Source: Varroa destructor
Taxonomy: Eukaryota > Arthropoda > Arachnida > Mesostigmata > Varroidae
Direction of reading: 5' to 3'
Assembly: GCF_002443255.2 (NCBI RefSeq)
Contig: NW_019211455.1
Location: forward strand, 32,763,778 to 32,827,777
Length of the DNA stretch: 64,000 nt
Shown: one piece after another, positions 13,129 through 26,356 of the stretch
Numbering within the stretch: the stretch's first letter is position 1
Layout: each line of letters opens with the position of its first letter
Program-made: the position numbers and the translations under genes
Notes under the pieces: generated by a model
The model's input: only the letters and a program-made list of their open reading frames with translations
What the model was told of the DNA's origin: nothing
The model's database searches: none

Positions 13129-14988
13129 CGTCTCGCTACTGGTACAGCGAGGCAAGAAGTTGTGAGCGCCTTTGCCGCTGCGTGGCTCTCTCAAGCGAGG
13201 TGAGAAAAGTGTAGATGTTCTTCCAGATTTACGTAACAATACCCGATCTCAGGCAGAGGCTATCGGTACTCGGTGCACAGGTCGATCCCTACATCTATTG
13301 AGCGATTTTCCATCACTGCGATCCTAGAGCGATCTGTCAATTTGACGCAGAGGCTTAGCTGGTCTTTGTCGTCGAGAAGGAAAACGAATCCCTTGTGAAT
13401 TACGTCGAACAAGCAGCTACGGTGCTCCTTTCTACCCTCTCGGTTCGATTGTTTCTGCCGCTGTCTTTACTGTTTTGTGACGTTTCTGGAGTTCGAGTTT
13501 ACCAAGAAGTGTTATTGTGGGTGCCACTTTCGATATTGGATACCGTTGTTTGCTGCTTCGACATGAATGTACATCTTTACATTTGGCTGTTGCTGGTTCT
13601 GCTGCTGATGGCTTATTGGGGCTACGAATAAAAAATCGTCTATTTCAAAAATTTGTCCCACATCAGTTTCAAATGGGTTCTTTGTTGTGCGAACGGTATT
13701 GGCGTGCTCCTTTGTCGGTGCTATGGAAATAACACCGCTGGCGCTTTTATCTGGTCGACACTGATCGAAGAGGGAGGAGATCAGAATTAGCACAGACAAA
13801 TACCTAGTTCTAAATGTGCTGTTTGCTCTACCGTTAACTTCGTAGAAATTGTAGCAGTAGAAGTAGTTGCCATTGACGTAGAACTGGTAGGTAATTTTTT
13901 GTCGCCTTCTCCGCCGAAGCGACCGGATTCTACTGGCGCTGCTGCGATGCAAAATCTTTTCTTGACTACAGCATCGCTCCGCAATCGTGATCAGACCGCA
14001 GACGACGCTTTTGTACAACGTAACACGCCGACAAGCAAGGTAATGTATGACGCGCCTCGGTCATATTGCTTTTCACCGATTCAGTTGCTCTGAACGATAA
14101 TTGCTATGCGATAATAGCCAGTCAGAATTCAGCATGGTTTCGTTGCCATTGTCTGCCTAGGTAGTATGACGTGAGTGTATTGGCTGTTCCGCGGTAAAGC
14201 AATGAGCTGATGAGGACCTGCTCCCATACGATAAGGAGAGATCTTCTTTTATTTATCCACGTCGTTTTCAAGTGAATGACCAATGTGCGAGGAACTCCAG
14301 AGCCGAAAGATGAAACTGCATGCATAGATGCATGCATACATACACGCATGTACAAGTGTTCAACAAAGAAATATCTGCATGCTGTTGTATTGTGGATTTG
14401 TAGTGGACACACAACCTTAAACAGGCATATCATCGGCTTACAGTCGATAGTTTTGACGTTGTTGATTATAAGGCTATTTTGGATAATTAGGTATGATAAT
14501 GAAAAGCGATCGGGAAACCGTTTTCGGTCCATATTGTGTCGATATCAATACGTGACCATACAGCTAACGTAGTTGCAACATACTTAGCAACGAAACGTAT
14601 TTGTAATTTATGAGCATCATTGATGGTTTATGACTCTCATAATGAATATAGTAATAACCATATGTAGTTAGTTCTCTCAACGAAGTGGCAATGCCCAACC
14701 GTTGACCATCACATTAATTATTGGAGAGGCACGAATTCGCTAATTATTGAGTGGAAAAAATTAACTAGCAAAGGTCCGGCCTGGAGGCTATATGCCCAGA
14801 AGATCGCACCTTTTGCAGTCGTTGCCTGATGGCCCTGAGTGTTATTGCATTTATGATAAAAAAGAAAAAATCTACTGCAATGACTTGCCTGGTGACGTTC
14901 TGGTGGCTTAACTGGGAAGGTGAGAACTGGGAAAGGTTTACCCTGTGCAGTTCTACTGACTCTTTTTAATTTACATTTTGACTTTTCT

Positions 14989-15025
14989 TTTTATAATGAG
15001 AAACTTTTTTTTTTATAATGAGAAA
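14989..15025. repeat. Short tandem duplication
   Basis: TTTTATAATGAGAAA occurs twice, separated by a few T. Confidence 0.85.
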
Positions 15026-16853
15026 TTACGAACTTAATCATTTCCTTTGTGAAATTTTTGTTGTCTTGGTTTTCATTTACAAAGATCGCAGTTTTTTTAA
15101 TTACATTTTACTTCCTTTCGTTGGTACTCTTCGTGTAGGTTTCGTGTTCTTTTTTAAGGATGTTACTACCCTAAAAATGTCTCAGTGCATATTATTTTAT
15201 GGTCGAATTGTTACGTATGATACTATTATATCAATAGAACCCTCAGCCTCCTCTGGTGCAAAAATGTTCGTTCGGAACAACCTAAGGGAAGTCCATATAG
15301 AACATGATACTGAACGTCGATGTGACGTTTATTTAATCTAGAATAAATCAACTTTTTTTATAAAAAAAAAGTTTACAGACGTAATGAAATTACGTTCCAT
15401 CCAAGAATTAGGCACTTCATGTTTAGCGTTGCGCTTTATTAGGAATGATAATCTTGCGAACGCTTAACGGTTCTACATGTATACTAAAAGATAGCAAGTA
15501 CCAACATAATGCCTTGTGTTTTTATCAACGTTGCTTGTATTTTTTATTTTATTTATCATAATTGTAATTGTAAATTTAATCTACCCAAAAAATGGCCACA
15601 TACCATGCACTGCAAATTGGATAAAAGGAATTGAATTGATTCAAGGAAAGGGTCGAAAGTTCAAAGAGACCCGTAATATATTTAATTGTTCGGATGTTTC
15701 GGAACCTTCCGCACTTAGCGTTTTAGCTCGATAGGCACTAGGCCATTTTAGTGCTTAAGGTCGACAGAATTTCGCAGCACAGACGGTCAGCACACTTTCG
15801 ATATGTGCCATAGATTAACTCGATTTTGAGGTCAGTCTCCGGCTTTTTGCGGTGTAACTACGAACGAAGGAACAGTTGAATAGATTGACCTATGCAGAAA
15901 GGTTATCCGCTTGAAGGACTGGGTGCCACCCTTAACTTATTTGGAAGTTTTTGAAGTTCACGTGTTTTTTTTTTGGAAATATTGAGTGTGCCTAAGCGTT
16001 GCGGAATAATCTTTAATTGGGCGATTCCTGAATGAACTAATACAGTTAGGAAAATGATGATAGTTTGCAAATTCAGAGACAGACAAAAAAAAAAGCTGCA
16101 CTAGTGAATGGAGGTACATTCTGTGCTTTATTCATACTACATAACGTTATTTCATTCTTTTTGTTTGTGATCATGTTTAGGTGTTTATTTGTAACGATTG
16201 TTAACAGTCTTCTTGGTACTACAATGGTATTTAATATATAGATACCTATGGCTGCTGAAGCTGCTCAGCCTCTGCGATAGACAGTTGGATGAATCTATTG
16301 CATCGACTATAGGGGTGCGCTGCGACATTAATGAAAGGCATCGATAACTAAGAGGAATTTAAAGCCGGCATTCACCGGTCGATTTATTACGCTTCCTCTA
16401 ATACGACCTTTTATGGCGACAGTGAAGTACTATGATAATTTTGTCCTTCAATCACTATCGGTTCCTTGGCTAGATTTCAGAGGCCTTATAATAAGTTACT
16501 GACCTTTAGCGCACCCTCTACAGTAATCACTATTGGGGTCATTCAAGTGGTTTTACTGAGTAATATCAGAACAACATTATTTAAGTTTAGCCGAATCGCT
16601 AGCAACCCTATCTTTTAAACAGCGGTTTAGTTCGATATATTATACATCACATGTTGATAACAACCTCCAATAGAGTCAATCATATGGCGCGCGAAAAGAA
16701 TTTGATTATGCCCAGTACTCGGGTCAGGCTTCTTTGGCTCAGTAGTTTTATGTTGGCTGTTGCTATTTGACCTCTGCAAGAAAGCCTGCAGTGATGGCCT
16801 TCATGTGGCCGATTTTCGTCGGTCGGTCGGCCGGCCGGTCGTCATCGCTTAGA

Positions 16854-16870
16854 AGAGCCGCCATGTTGTC
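16854..16870. promoter_or_regulatory. YY1/Pho-like GCCGCCATGTTG motif
   Basis: GAGCCGCCATGTTGTC fits the YY1/Pho consensus (reverse complement CAACATGGCGGC). It follows a short GGTC/GGCC tandem stretch (16819-16841). No exon was recognised nearby. Confidence 0.25.
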
Positions 16871-19800
16871 ACCGCCATTTCTTAGGTAGCTTCTGGATAA
16901 TTGGATCTAATTGAAACGTCGCCCACCGCTGGTAGCGTATACTACTATTATGAAAAAAGTAACAGTATAAACACGTCGACCTACTGAAAGAAAGGCCCAT
17001 AGTATCGTTCGCATGTAATTTTTCTCTGTTCATGTTAGAACTCTGGGAGTCAGTATAGCAAACAGGCAAGAGGAAAATCTGAAAACGGGCAAAATTTTCT
17101 TCACAATATGAAACACAGCTCTTTAGTATGTGTTCGTATAGAATCTAAAGTATTTGTAAATATCGTATGCGTAACAAATACGTTACGTAGGGAAATAGAA
17201 AAAGGAAAGATAGGTTTCGTTGTTTTACACTATGCTGTGGAAATTCCATGTTTTAATTTCTGTTCTTCAGACTCGGCCTTTATCTATCCCAAAGGAAAAC
17301 AATAAATAGCTAGGCTTCGTTAAAGTCATCCAGTGAATTATTTTTAACTTAGATGTCATGTCCGCCTCGTTGAGATGTGGGAATTTGTGTATGTATCATT
17401 CAAGTTTGGTTATGTTCCATGGATTCTTGTCCCTTTCGTCTGAGGTTTGGCTGTGTAAAGCCAAAGAAATCACTGTAGTAGGGAAAGTTAATCTATTCCA
17501 GAAGTTAGCAGCACTTAAGCTAGGGTAAAGGTGATCTTAATAGTTTTTATATATAGTTTCATACATTCATCCTCATGGATCTGCATCTACCTTTACTAAG
17601 TATAGGAAATATCGTAAACTACTTCGTATTTTGTAGAGAGTAAAGATAAAGATATAGTTCCAGCAAGAAAACAAATGCAATCCCTCTCTTATCAAGGCTG
17701 TCATCATTCTAAGTACGAAAATGTTGTACTACAAGTTATGTATGGCATTACTGTAAAGTATGCCGCAAACGATACCATTTCATAGACGTGACATTTGAAT
17801 CCGATACATGAGAAACCACGCAGACCGTAGAAGCTGTAATTTAAAATTGACTGATTTTTTGTTATCGTTCTTTACCACATTGAAGTATATGCAATGCAGC
17901 TCACTTATTGTCTGCGAACCGCGACATGGACCCCTGTACGGACCACCTAAATTTTAACTCAGCCGTATAAATAACGGTCGTTTTGTCTTTCGCGCTCGAC
18001 TTTTCTTCTGTTCGTCGTTTCAATAGCCTAATCGTTTGATACGTTTCATCTTTTTTAGTTTAGATAATTGCAAATCAGGGAATGAATGGGGCTTTGTTTC
18101 AATGTAGCATAAAATCAGTTGTCCTCCGTCGACTGTGACGTCGCACGACAGGACGACCGCTGAATACGTTTAGCAGCATTTGACCCTACCAGTGGAGATT
18201 GTTGGGTTTAATAAAGCATTAACCAGCCGCTGGCAGAAAATACAGTGTGTTGGTACTGTTAGAAAGCAGTCCTCAATTTATATGGCTATCAGTTTGACCT
18301 TTATCTGAAGTCAAATACTAGTAAACATCATCTCTTAAAGATTATTATGATTTTTCTCGTTCGATTATCGTCGATCGTATTTCCGTGTTCCTGATTACAC
18401 AATATCGTAACTGGTACGGGCTTCGCTTTACTCGAAATGTAGAAAGGTTCGCAGAAATTTTGTAACGTTCTAAGTATTATTTATGTATTGCAAAGAACAT
18501 GAATGCAGTAGAATGGTAATATAAAACAATGTACGAGGCACTGTAATCCAAAGACCTACTGATACCGCAGACCAAATTTTTCCACTAATGAATCACAAAA
18601 GCGAAATTATATTGAGGACAGGTTGTTTTTCTGAGATCATTTTGGGAGGCTGCAGCTGAGGTACATATGCACATGTGGATACATGAGGCTGCCGACGAGG
18701 GGAGGAAGTTGCCTTTGACAAGAGGCGTTGTCCTTGTATCCGCCTTAAAACAACAACCAAATCGGAAACTGAATTTATCCTGCCAACGTGGCACAACTGG
18801 GTGTATGTGTGTGCGTATTTATGTATGTCTGTGCATGTGTCGGCATGATAGCGCCTTCTGTGTCTCCGACTGACGGGCCGTAGACCCAATGTTTGTTGAC
18901 ATTTCCCACGAAGTTAAAGGGGACCTCACAGTTATTCTGGTTGCTAACTGATAGGTATGATAGTTGTAGTTTTTGTGTGCCGTATAGCCAGTGCCTTGAT
19001 GTGTAAAAATGCAATGAATATTGAATATCATTATTATTTGTATTTTATTGAGACATGTTGCAAGACAATGATTGGATTTTCCTTTGACAGGACTCAAGAT
19101 TTAGATAGAAATCTTTAGAATGAAGTATATTCGTAATATGTTATATTGAAGCTGCACGACGATTTTGGCGTTTATCAAACTGAGCTTGTTCCTCAACCAT
19201 TCAATGAAAAATCATTGACACAACAGAATGATCCAGGTGGATCAACGAGTGACTTACTAAAGGTGCTGACCCGCGTGTCAAACGTGAAGATATTGGTTAC
19301 AGTCAAACAGTCACAGGCTCACGAGCTTTCAACAGTCTTTTTGTCTTGAGTTGAATTACTTACACGACTCTATGGTACTGACATCTCAGAGATTCTTCTT
19401 TGTCGCTTTCTGGCATGACAAAGTCATATTACGCATAGGTGGTGCCGAGACGTTAGCACGCAGGTCGTCGTCGTCGGCCTGCCATGCAAAGCCGCAGTGT
19501 GCCTATTTCTCGCATTATTCTATCTGTATAGTTTGATGACTGATAGGGCAAAAGGAAACGATGCCCGTTGCTAGAATGCTAAGAGGACTATATAGGTATT
19601 CGTTCTAGACCCTGAACAGGCGGTATACATGATTTACCAGTATCCTCTTTATTTTTTTGATAGGATAAGTCGGCTTTTTCTTATAGGGCAGGCGCGTACT
19701 TTTCTCCATCAATGTATAAATAGCTTCAATTTTTCTCGTATCACTGCAAATAACTACAAAATGAATGCAGGGTACAACTGCATCTTTGCATCGAAAAGCT

Positions 19801-22800
19801 CAGCACTCATGTATTGGGTTGGATCATCTTAAAAGAGAAGATATAAACGTGCGAGTTAAGATGTATGATTTTTACTTGCTAGGTCTAATCCTCTAATTCT
19901 ATCTAATTCCTCTTTTTCAATTTAACTTTACAACCTGAAACCTCGAAAAACTAATGCACACCCACACAGTTGACGGCATTGGCGAGAATAAATTATTTTA
20001 ACATATTATTTGATTACCACAATATCTGCTTTTAACCAATCTGTGGTATACTTCTCACAGACAAAAGACAAATAAGGTTTATCTCGAAAGCTACAATTGC
20101 ATGGTCAACTTGTATTTATCCATTAATTTTTCGCAAGTGTTTCACGCCCGGGCCTTTACACCCATCCGCTCCTTAATGACGGATAAAAATGAAAAGTTTC
20201 TCTTAGAAAAGATAGCGCGTCCTGCAACGAGTGTGCCTCGATTCATTAGAAATACATTTTCATCAGTACATTGTTATTTTTTTCGATTTAAACCGATGAT
20301 AGTATACATAACACTGTTACATTATCAATTTTATTTCTCGTATTTAGTCATCAACAGAACGTGGGTCGGCTATCTGCTAAGTCGTTTCTATTTGTGCTCA
20401 ATTCAAATAGACATCTATTGCTTTTACCTGACGCGCCTAAAAGTAAAGATCCATAAGAAAAAAATCATCGCTGCTACTGACAGTGGTCTTCGTTAGTCTA
20501 TCTTCGTAACGGATTAACCATGCGCTCTATACGGAACGAGGGTTTTCGAACGGGGTAAAAACAATGATCACCCTCTTACGAAGTCCTACTCGATGTTCGA
20601 CAGTAGACACTAACTCCCGATACCATCTAAAATTGTTCACTCTATTTATGTTTTAATGAATTACGTTAGCTAAGCGTAGAATTAGCAAGAGTTATATTGG
20701 ACCAAAGGATTTTTGGACTCTTGTGTCGTTCTCTGTATCTTCGGCGATTGCGTGCCGCGCGCTGTCCGTGTACTGTGAGTGTTTCAATACCAATTACCCC
20801 CAATTGACGCATGGCTCCACGAGTCTCATTCGGTTGCAAACAAGCGTGTAGACTTCAGCAACAACAGCTAGTGACGTGTTTCTTTGATACATCTTCACAT
20901 TTAGTTTTGAAAAAATTCGTATAATCTTAATTTATTACGCAGGTGGCCCAGTTTAAGTATGGCAAAGCTGAATAAGATTAATTTTTGTTTTATAAGCATT
21001 TAGATAACGATAATATGGAGGATAGCGTTTAGCTATTAAAAAAATGGCTTCAAACGAACTAATCATAATTTTTACTGTAGATTGTATGTTATATATTGAA
21101 AGGCTTAATAAATTTAATCTGATGGCTGTATACTCAAATGTAAGAAGAACAGCGTCGCTGAACCGTTTCGGTCTCTTATTCTTTACTCGTTGGAAGATAC
21201 AGTGCGACTACGCGAAGTGTCGTCGTCGTAGCTTTAACGATGGCATTAGAAAAACAACCTCGAATCATACGTACGAAGACAGACCGTTTGTGTAAGTAGG
21301 CCTCACGGCGATTGCCGTATATTTATCCACTAATGCGGTGAGGTCCCCCGTTTCTCCGTTCCTATGTTCACAATTAAGATTTTAGGGTCTCGTAATTGGT
21401 CAGAAGGTTCTGACGCCCGTCACCTTGATGTCCAGAAGTGGTGCGGGTACCCTTTAACAGTGCTAGAATTAGTGGTTAGAATTAGGTAGAAGCAGTAGCA
21501 GAAACCGGATACTCAATGAAAATCATAGAAATAGGAAGAGAGAAAGTGCAGTGTCCTGAACGGTAAAGCTAAGGAGATTCAGTTTACGTGGGAGAATGAA
21601 TCTATTGAAATTTGAATGTGCTTTGACAGCCCGATAATGCACCGCGACAGGCAGGCGGACCGTGTCAATGTGCCGTGATAAAAAATGTGTATCGGTACTA
21701 CTTGTATCGAGAATAACCTACATTTACGCTAAAAAAGTTTCAATTACTAACCCTGTCGATTCTGGAAGGATGCTGTTAGCACCTTTCGTAAGGGAAAGTA
21801 GAGCGTGCTCCCTCCGGTAGAAAAATTGGCAGACTCTATGGTAATCGGGCGGACAAGCCTCAACGTATATCTTTTGGTATTAATAATGACACTTGTTTTG
21901 CTCTAGACAATACTTCAGTGAACAAATCCCTGCTACTTCAAATCAGAGGGTTGCGTGCGGCTGAATTTTTTCATGTAATGTAGCTCTCTACAATTACTCT
22001 TTATAGTGACACAGTAAAAGGTACAAAATGAGTGGACAGTTGATATCCTTAGACAATATTAGGCCACCAAGTACATGTTAGCTCTGATACAAAATTATTT
22101 AAATGATCTTTGTTCGGCTGTTGCTTGTAATGGCTGAAGAGACCCTGTTAAGCTGCCGACAGTAATCAATACTCCTAAACGTTGAAACGAGACCAATGCC
22201 GAGGGGTACTTCTATCATCCCAATTCTCTCAGTTTCCTTACCATACCCTATGTAAGTTAGTTGCCACCTATGAGTTTAAAAATTTGAGATGCTTGATTTG
22301 AAATTTGAGAGAGAAAAGATGATGCTTTTTAAGCAGGCCCTGACGAATGAAGTTAAAATTAGAAAATCCAGTATATGTCATCTACACGTAAAAACGTATT
22401 TGCTAATATCAGTAAGAGACTACGACTGGACACAATAAAGATTACGTTTTTTTCTACGTACCGCTGACCTGTTCACAGATAGGACAAACGCATATATACG
22501 GAAGCGTGATATACACATATATGAACCTAATATAGGATCTGGTGCTACAACCAGTTAAGAGCCACATTTACCTACTAGTCGCGTTTGTTTGACGTTCGTC
22601 GTCATCGTCATCAACGACAATGCAAATATACGACACTTATGTGATTTGGCCGCGGAATGATATACAATCATATCGGGATTGATTGCACCACGCCAACGAT
22701 CTTCGACTTATTTTGTCGTAGGTCTTCCCTATTGTTAGTGGTCGCTCTGCATCGACAAATGCATGTTCATCATACAAAAGCAAATTGCGTGCCTTTTCGA

Positions 22801-24168
22801 TACAAGGATTCTATTTAACAGTAGTTGCTGTAACGCACACAATGGGTTGATTCTTTTCCCTGATTCTGATTGTTACCTGAAACACCTATGCAGATGTGGA
22901 CGTGACTATCAACGGCAGTACGATCGTGCCTAAATAATGGCGTCCACCCCTTTTGAAACGATCTTTCGCCTACCTTTCAGCCTATAATAGGCAGACCCTT
23001 GAAGAAACTACGATCGTCCATTTGCTATTAGACCGTTTTTTTGGACAGGGTAAGGGGCTTCCGAGTTAGCGTGCCCTATTGTTTTCGTAGATTGTATCAT
23101 CATTGTTACTGTTATATCGTATACAGTAATCTTTATTTGCTGCTCAAACTGACCCTTACTCATGATGACAAAAACGGCTAAGTTGTTGTTAGTCGCCTAT
23201 AGCTCTTTCATTTTCTGCTGTAATTAAATGTTTCGACGGATTCGAATCTTCTATCACACACGCCATCACGCGGCTCTTTTACGACTACTGCTAGCAGCGG
23301 TAGGCCGCTGCTTGTGCCTTCCATCAACTTACTCCTACCAATTTCATCAACGTAACAATAATAGGAAGCAGCTGCAAGAACAAGCGTTGTTGGGCAAATC
23401 TAACCAGAAGGAATATAGTTTCAGCACAGTTTGACCCATTCTCATACTTTCGGCTTTTGATTCCCGTGAAAGCGGGGATCAGTGGAAGTGGAGGCGCAGG
23501 CTAGACTATGATCCGAATGCTGGTTGCAGTGGGATTGACAAAGGGAAGCAGGTAATAATAATAATAAAGGAGACGACGTTTGTAGCTTGCAATGCATGCC
23601 GACGAAAATCTTCAAGCGAAAGACAGCGCCAAGAGGGGAAGGAAAGGAGGGCGAAGTTATTTTTGTTGCATTAACTATTTTAGCAGCTGTTGCAGGGTTA
23701 TCGTTGTCCCTGTGGCGATCTTCGGCTGCGCCGTTGACAGTGGTGGCAATGACGATAATGATAGTGTTGGCTGTCTTCATGCGGTCTATAATATAGGTCA
23801 ATATTGTGTTCAATCAAGTGCTTTACATGTCCGCTGTGGAGCACTAAGCTGCTGGCAAAAGTCCAGCATCGCATTAGTCAGCAGTTGGAGCCTTTACACC
23901 CTGCCCGTGTCCGAATTGGCGGCTATATTTTTAACCGTTGTATTCAGACATCGCTGCCGGCGACCATGCAGCTTGCGCGTGCGTTCCGTGCCCTTCGCGA
24001 CTGTACAGTCTGCTAACGCTCAAGCGTTATCGCTGCGGCGTCCTCTGACTACCGCCCTAGAGGCTGTGCGCCGACGCCACGATCCTGCAACAGTCCTGCC
24101 GCTCTTGCACATGTCATGCACAGTAGCAGCCAGGAATTTTATGCTCCGTTCTAACTATACTAGTATAT

Positions 24169-24189
24169 AACTATATATATATATATATA
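24169..24189. repeat. (TA)n microsatellite
   Basis: About 20 bases of alternating TA. Confidence 0.9.
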
Positions 24190-24599
24190 CAGTTAGTGGC
24201 AACGCATTATCGCTCGTTGATCGAAAACAGATCCACAGCGGTTTATACCTATTATTCTATATAATATTTGTAAAGCTGTGTTTATGGCGTCGGAAAACAT
24301 GAGTGACATGGAAACCATATTAGCTTGAACAATTGCATTTTCATGTGTCTTAGATGTAGTTAATTTTGTTATTCATACATTGAAGCCAAGAAACTCTTGG
24401 AGCCATTGCGTGTAATTAAAACGTGGTGATGAAGTTACACGTTGTCGTCGGATAGCTATACTGTGTGCTTCAATCAATTGCTCCGGCACACGTTTATGAG
24501 GTTTCGCAGCAATCCTAGATTTCTGGTAGCGTTCACTCTTTTCTCCGCGAGCGATATCTCGTAATAGGAAGCGCCCCTAGTATCCATCGCCACTATGGG

Positions 24600-25070
24600 C
24601 ATCACGTTACCCTTCAATCTATTCGACACCGCCATCAAAATCGGCCTTGTCTTTTTTATCCAACGTGATGCTAATGCTTGATCGTTCCTTGGATAAACGG
24701 AGCCACGTATTATTTTCGAGCTGATTTTTTGCCTGTAATAGTTGCACAACCTGGCTCGACAATACATCACACGTGTTCCTATTTGTCCCCGAGTCAAGTC
24801 GTGAGAAATTCATGGCATCGTCCCTGTCCTTCTTCATTTCTAATGTTTTCATTGCAAATTGCTTGTTTTGAATCTTGTATTGAGCCAACAGACAGTTACT
24901 GTTTACGGTTTGCTCTGCTCGAAAGTTTTTATCACCGTAGCGATTGCAATTTTTTGCTTAAAGTTCTGAAAGATAAGCATTTCCCTAATAGATTTAAGCT
25001 TCCCGATTTCCAGTTTCAAAAGGATCAGTAACAGATTGTTGTTTTGCTGAAGATCTGCTTGCCTAACGTC
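24600..25070 (-). pseudogene. Decayed CCDC6-like coiled-coil coding sequence
   Basis: Three minus-strand frames in succession read as a coiled coil. From 25070: VRQADLQQNNNLLLILLKLE, then KLKSIREM and, near 24925, ATVIKTF. One base over: RAEQTVNSNCLL, later KKDRDDAMNFSRLDSGTN and VLSSQVVQLLQAKNQLENN. A third frame (24690-24610) gives NDQALASRWIKK. From memory, CCDC6 reads RLASLQQENKVLKIELE, then ASVTIQARAEQ, SN-LL--I, KKEKETLAMNYE, TN-DLS-KL-QL--EK-QLE and EQEALVNRLWKRM in that order with similar spacing. Several blocks coincide, including A[ST]V immediately before RAEQ. Frame shifts and stops make this a pseudogene. The absence of visible introns suggests a processed copy, but no poly-A tail or target duplication was found. 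Other coiled-coil families cannot be excluded by eye, since coiled coils share composition. Confidence 0.5.
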
Positions 25071-26320
25071 TTACTAATCCCTCATAAATTCCAGCGTTCT
25101 CATTATTAATAAGCGTTAATTTTATTATTAGACATATGCTTACGAGGTTTATGCTATTGGTTATACAGTTAAGATTATTAAATAAAGCATTCACACTATT
25201 TAGTGAGTGCTATAAAATCAGGCCTTACGTTAACAGTCCTCTTTATGCTTCTATAAATATATATACACACAACGCACCACAAATACAACCATAATGCTAA
25301 AAACGCTTTTTTCACGCTAGATTATAGGGTCCCTTAAACTTTTTACCCAACATATATTGGTCAAATAGTGCTCCTAATTCAACTAAAAAAACAAAGCACA
25401 GCTTACTGAGCTTACTGAATTATAGAGCCAACTTCATTTTAGAATGCTGATTTCTTTTCAATAGATTAACTAAAGTTTATACATTCCGACAAAAGCAAAA
25501 ACAACATGTATTCATAAAAAAAAAAATTGAATCAGTTATTTTCTTAATTAACTTCATTGCGGAGACATTGCGCGCCTAAAGGAAGAGATAGATAAATAGA
25601 TCTATTGAAAACAGCACAGCATTACATTATTCCTCTTCCGTTGTCTTCACCTACCCCCTTGTTGTTTCGTATTTCTCGCTTTTATTTTCCTTCTTCTTCT
25701 TTTACATTTCTTGAGTGGCTGTCAACTTATGCAACGCCTATTGTCTTGGGCCTTCTTCCTTTCGATAATGCCAGGCTTCTTCAAATACGAGGCTATTTTT
25801 TTTTCTACGTGTCGTTTATCTAGCTAATGTGTGTACTTATGTTCGCTACACTCGTCCTTGTTGCTTGTTTAATCTGTTTTTATCTGTCGCTTTTTGACGG
25901 GAGCGCCCAAATGAGGCTTTCGATTATGTAGCAATTTCCCTTTAACATTCAGCCCGTCACGCTTTGAGATGTCTTTTCATATATTTTATGCTGCCTCTTA
26001 TATACAGTCACTCTCTCTCACTGGTTCAAAAAAATGGCGGTCCGGCTTCCATTTCTTGGAGGAGAGTTCTTGGCATAAAACGACTGAAATATTCATTCGT
26101 TCAACGAAGCAATACTGTCTGATTCTCCGTATGCAATCTACAGTGGTATAGAACAGAACTGATTGATTCGCAGGAAGTGCTATAGTTCCCCGGTTCTCTG
26201 ATCGTTTCAGCAATTGTGATCTGTTTCTTAATCTGAGAGCAATTAAGCTGAACCTAACTGTTCCACACGCTCCATTATTGTTCCAAGATAATTATTGTAA
26301 TCAAGCAAACACATTGTTTT

Positions 26321-26356
<36 letters not shown>

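Larger units (their letters stand above)
13240..24599. other. Non-coding stretch with a few long chance frames
   Basis: It includes the two longest frames of the window (168 codons minus at 13512-14018, 192 codons plus at 23592-24170). Both lie in GC-richer patches where stops are rarer, and neither shows a domain, splice borders or a sensible start. No RNA gene or readable transposon was recognised. Confidence 0.45.

Noticed and set aside
13512..14018. 168-codon frame on the minus strand
   Set aside because: No domain or splice borders. The mirror frames on the plus strand are equally long, and the Gln-rich and Arg-rich parts reflect CTG/CGA-type triplets.
16869..16920. IIQKLPKKWR on the minus strand resembling a mariner C-terminus
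   Set aside because: Only about ten residues match, and neither side continues as transposase.
20101..20496. 131-codon plus frame
   Set aside because: Tyr/Phe/Ile-rich composition of AT-rich non-coding DNA, no motif, no splice borders.
22580..22640. NDNANIRH resembling HDNARPH on the plus strand
   Set aside because: The surrounding frame does not continue as transposase in either direction.
23592..24170. Longest open frame (192 codons, plus)
   Set aside because: It lies in a GC-richer patch with overlapping long frames on both strands, lacks any recognised domain, and has odd Cys/Arg/Ser-rich composition typical of an antisense or chance frame.
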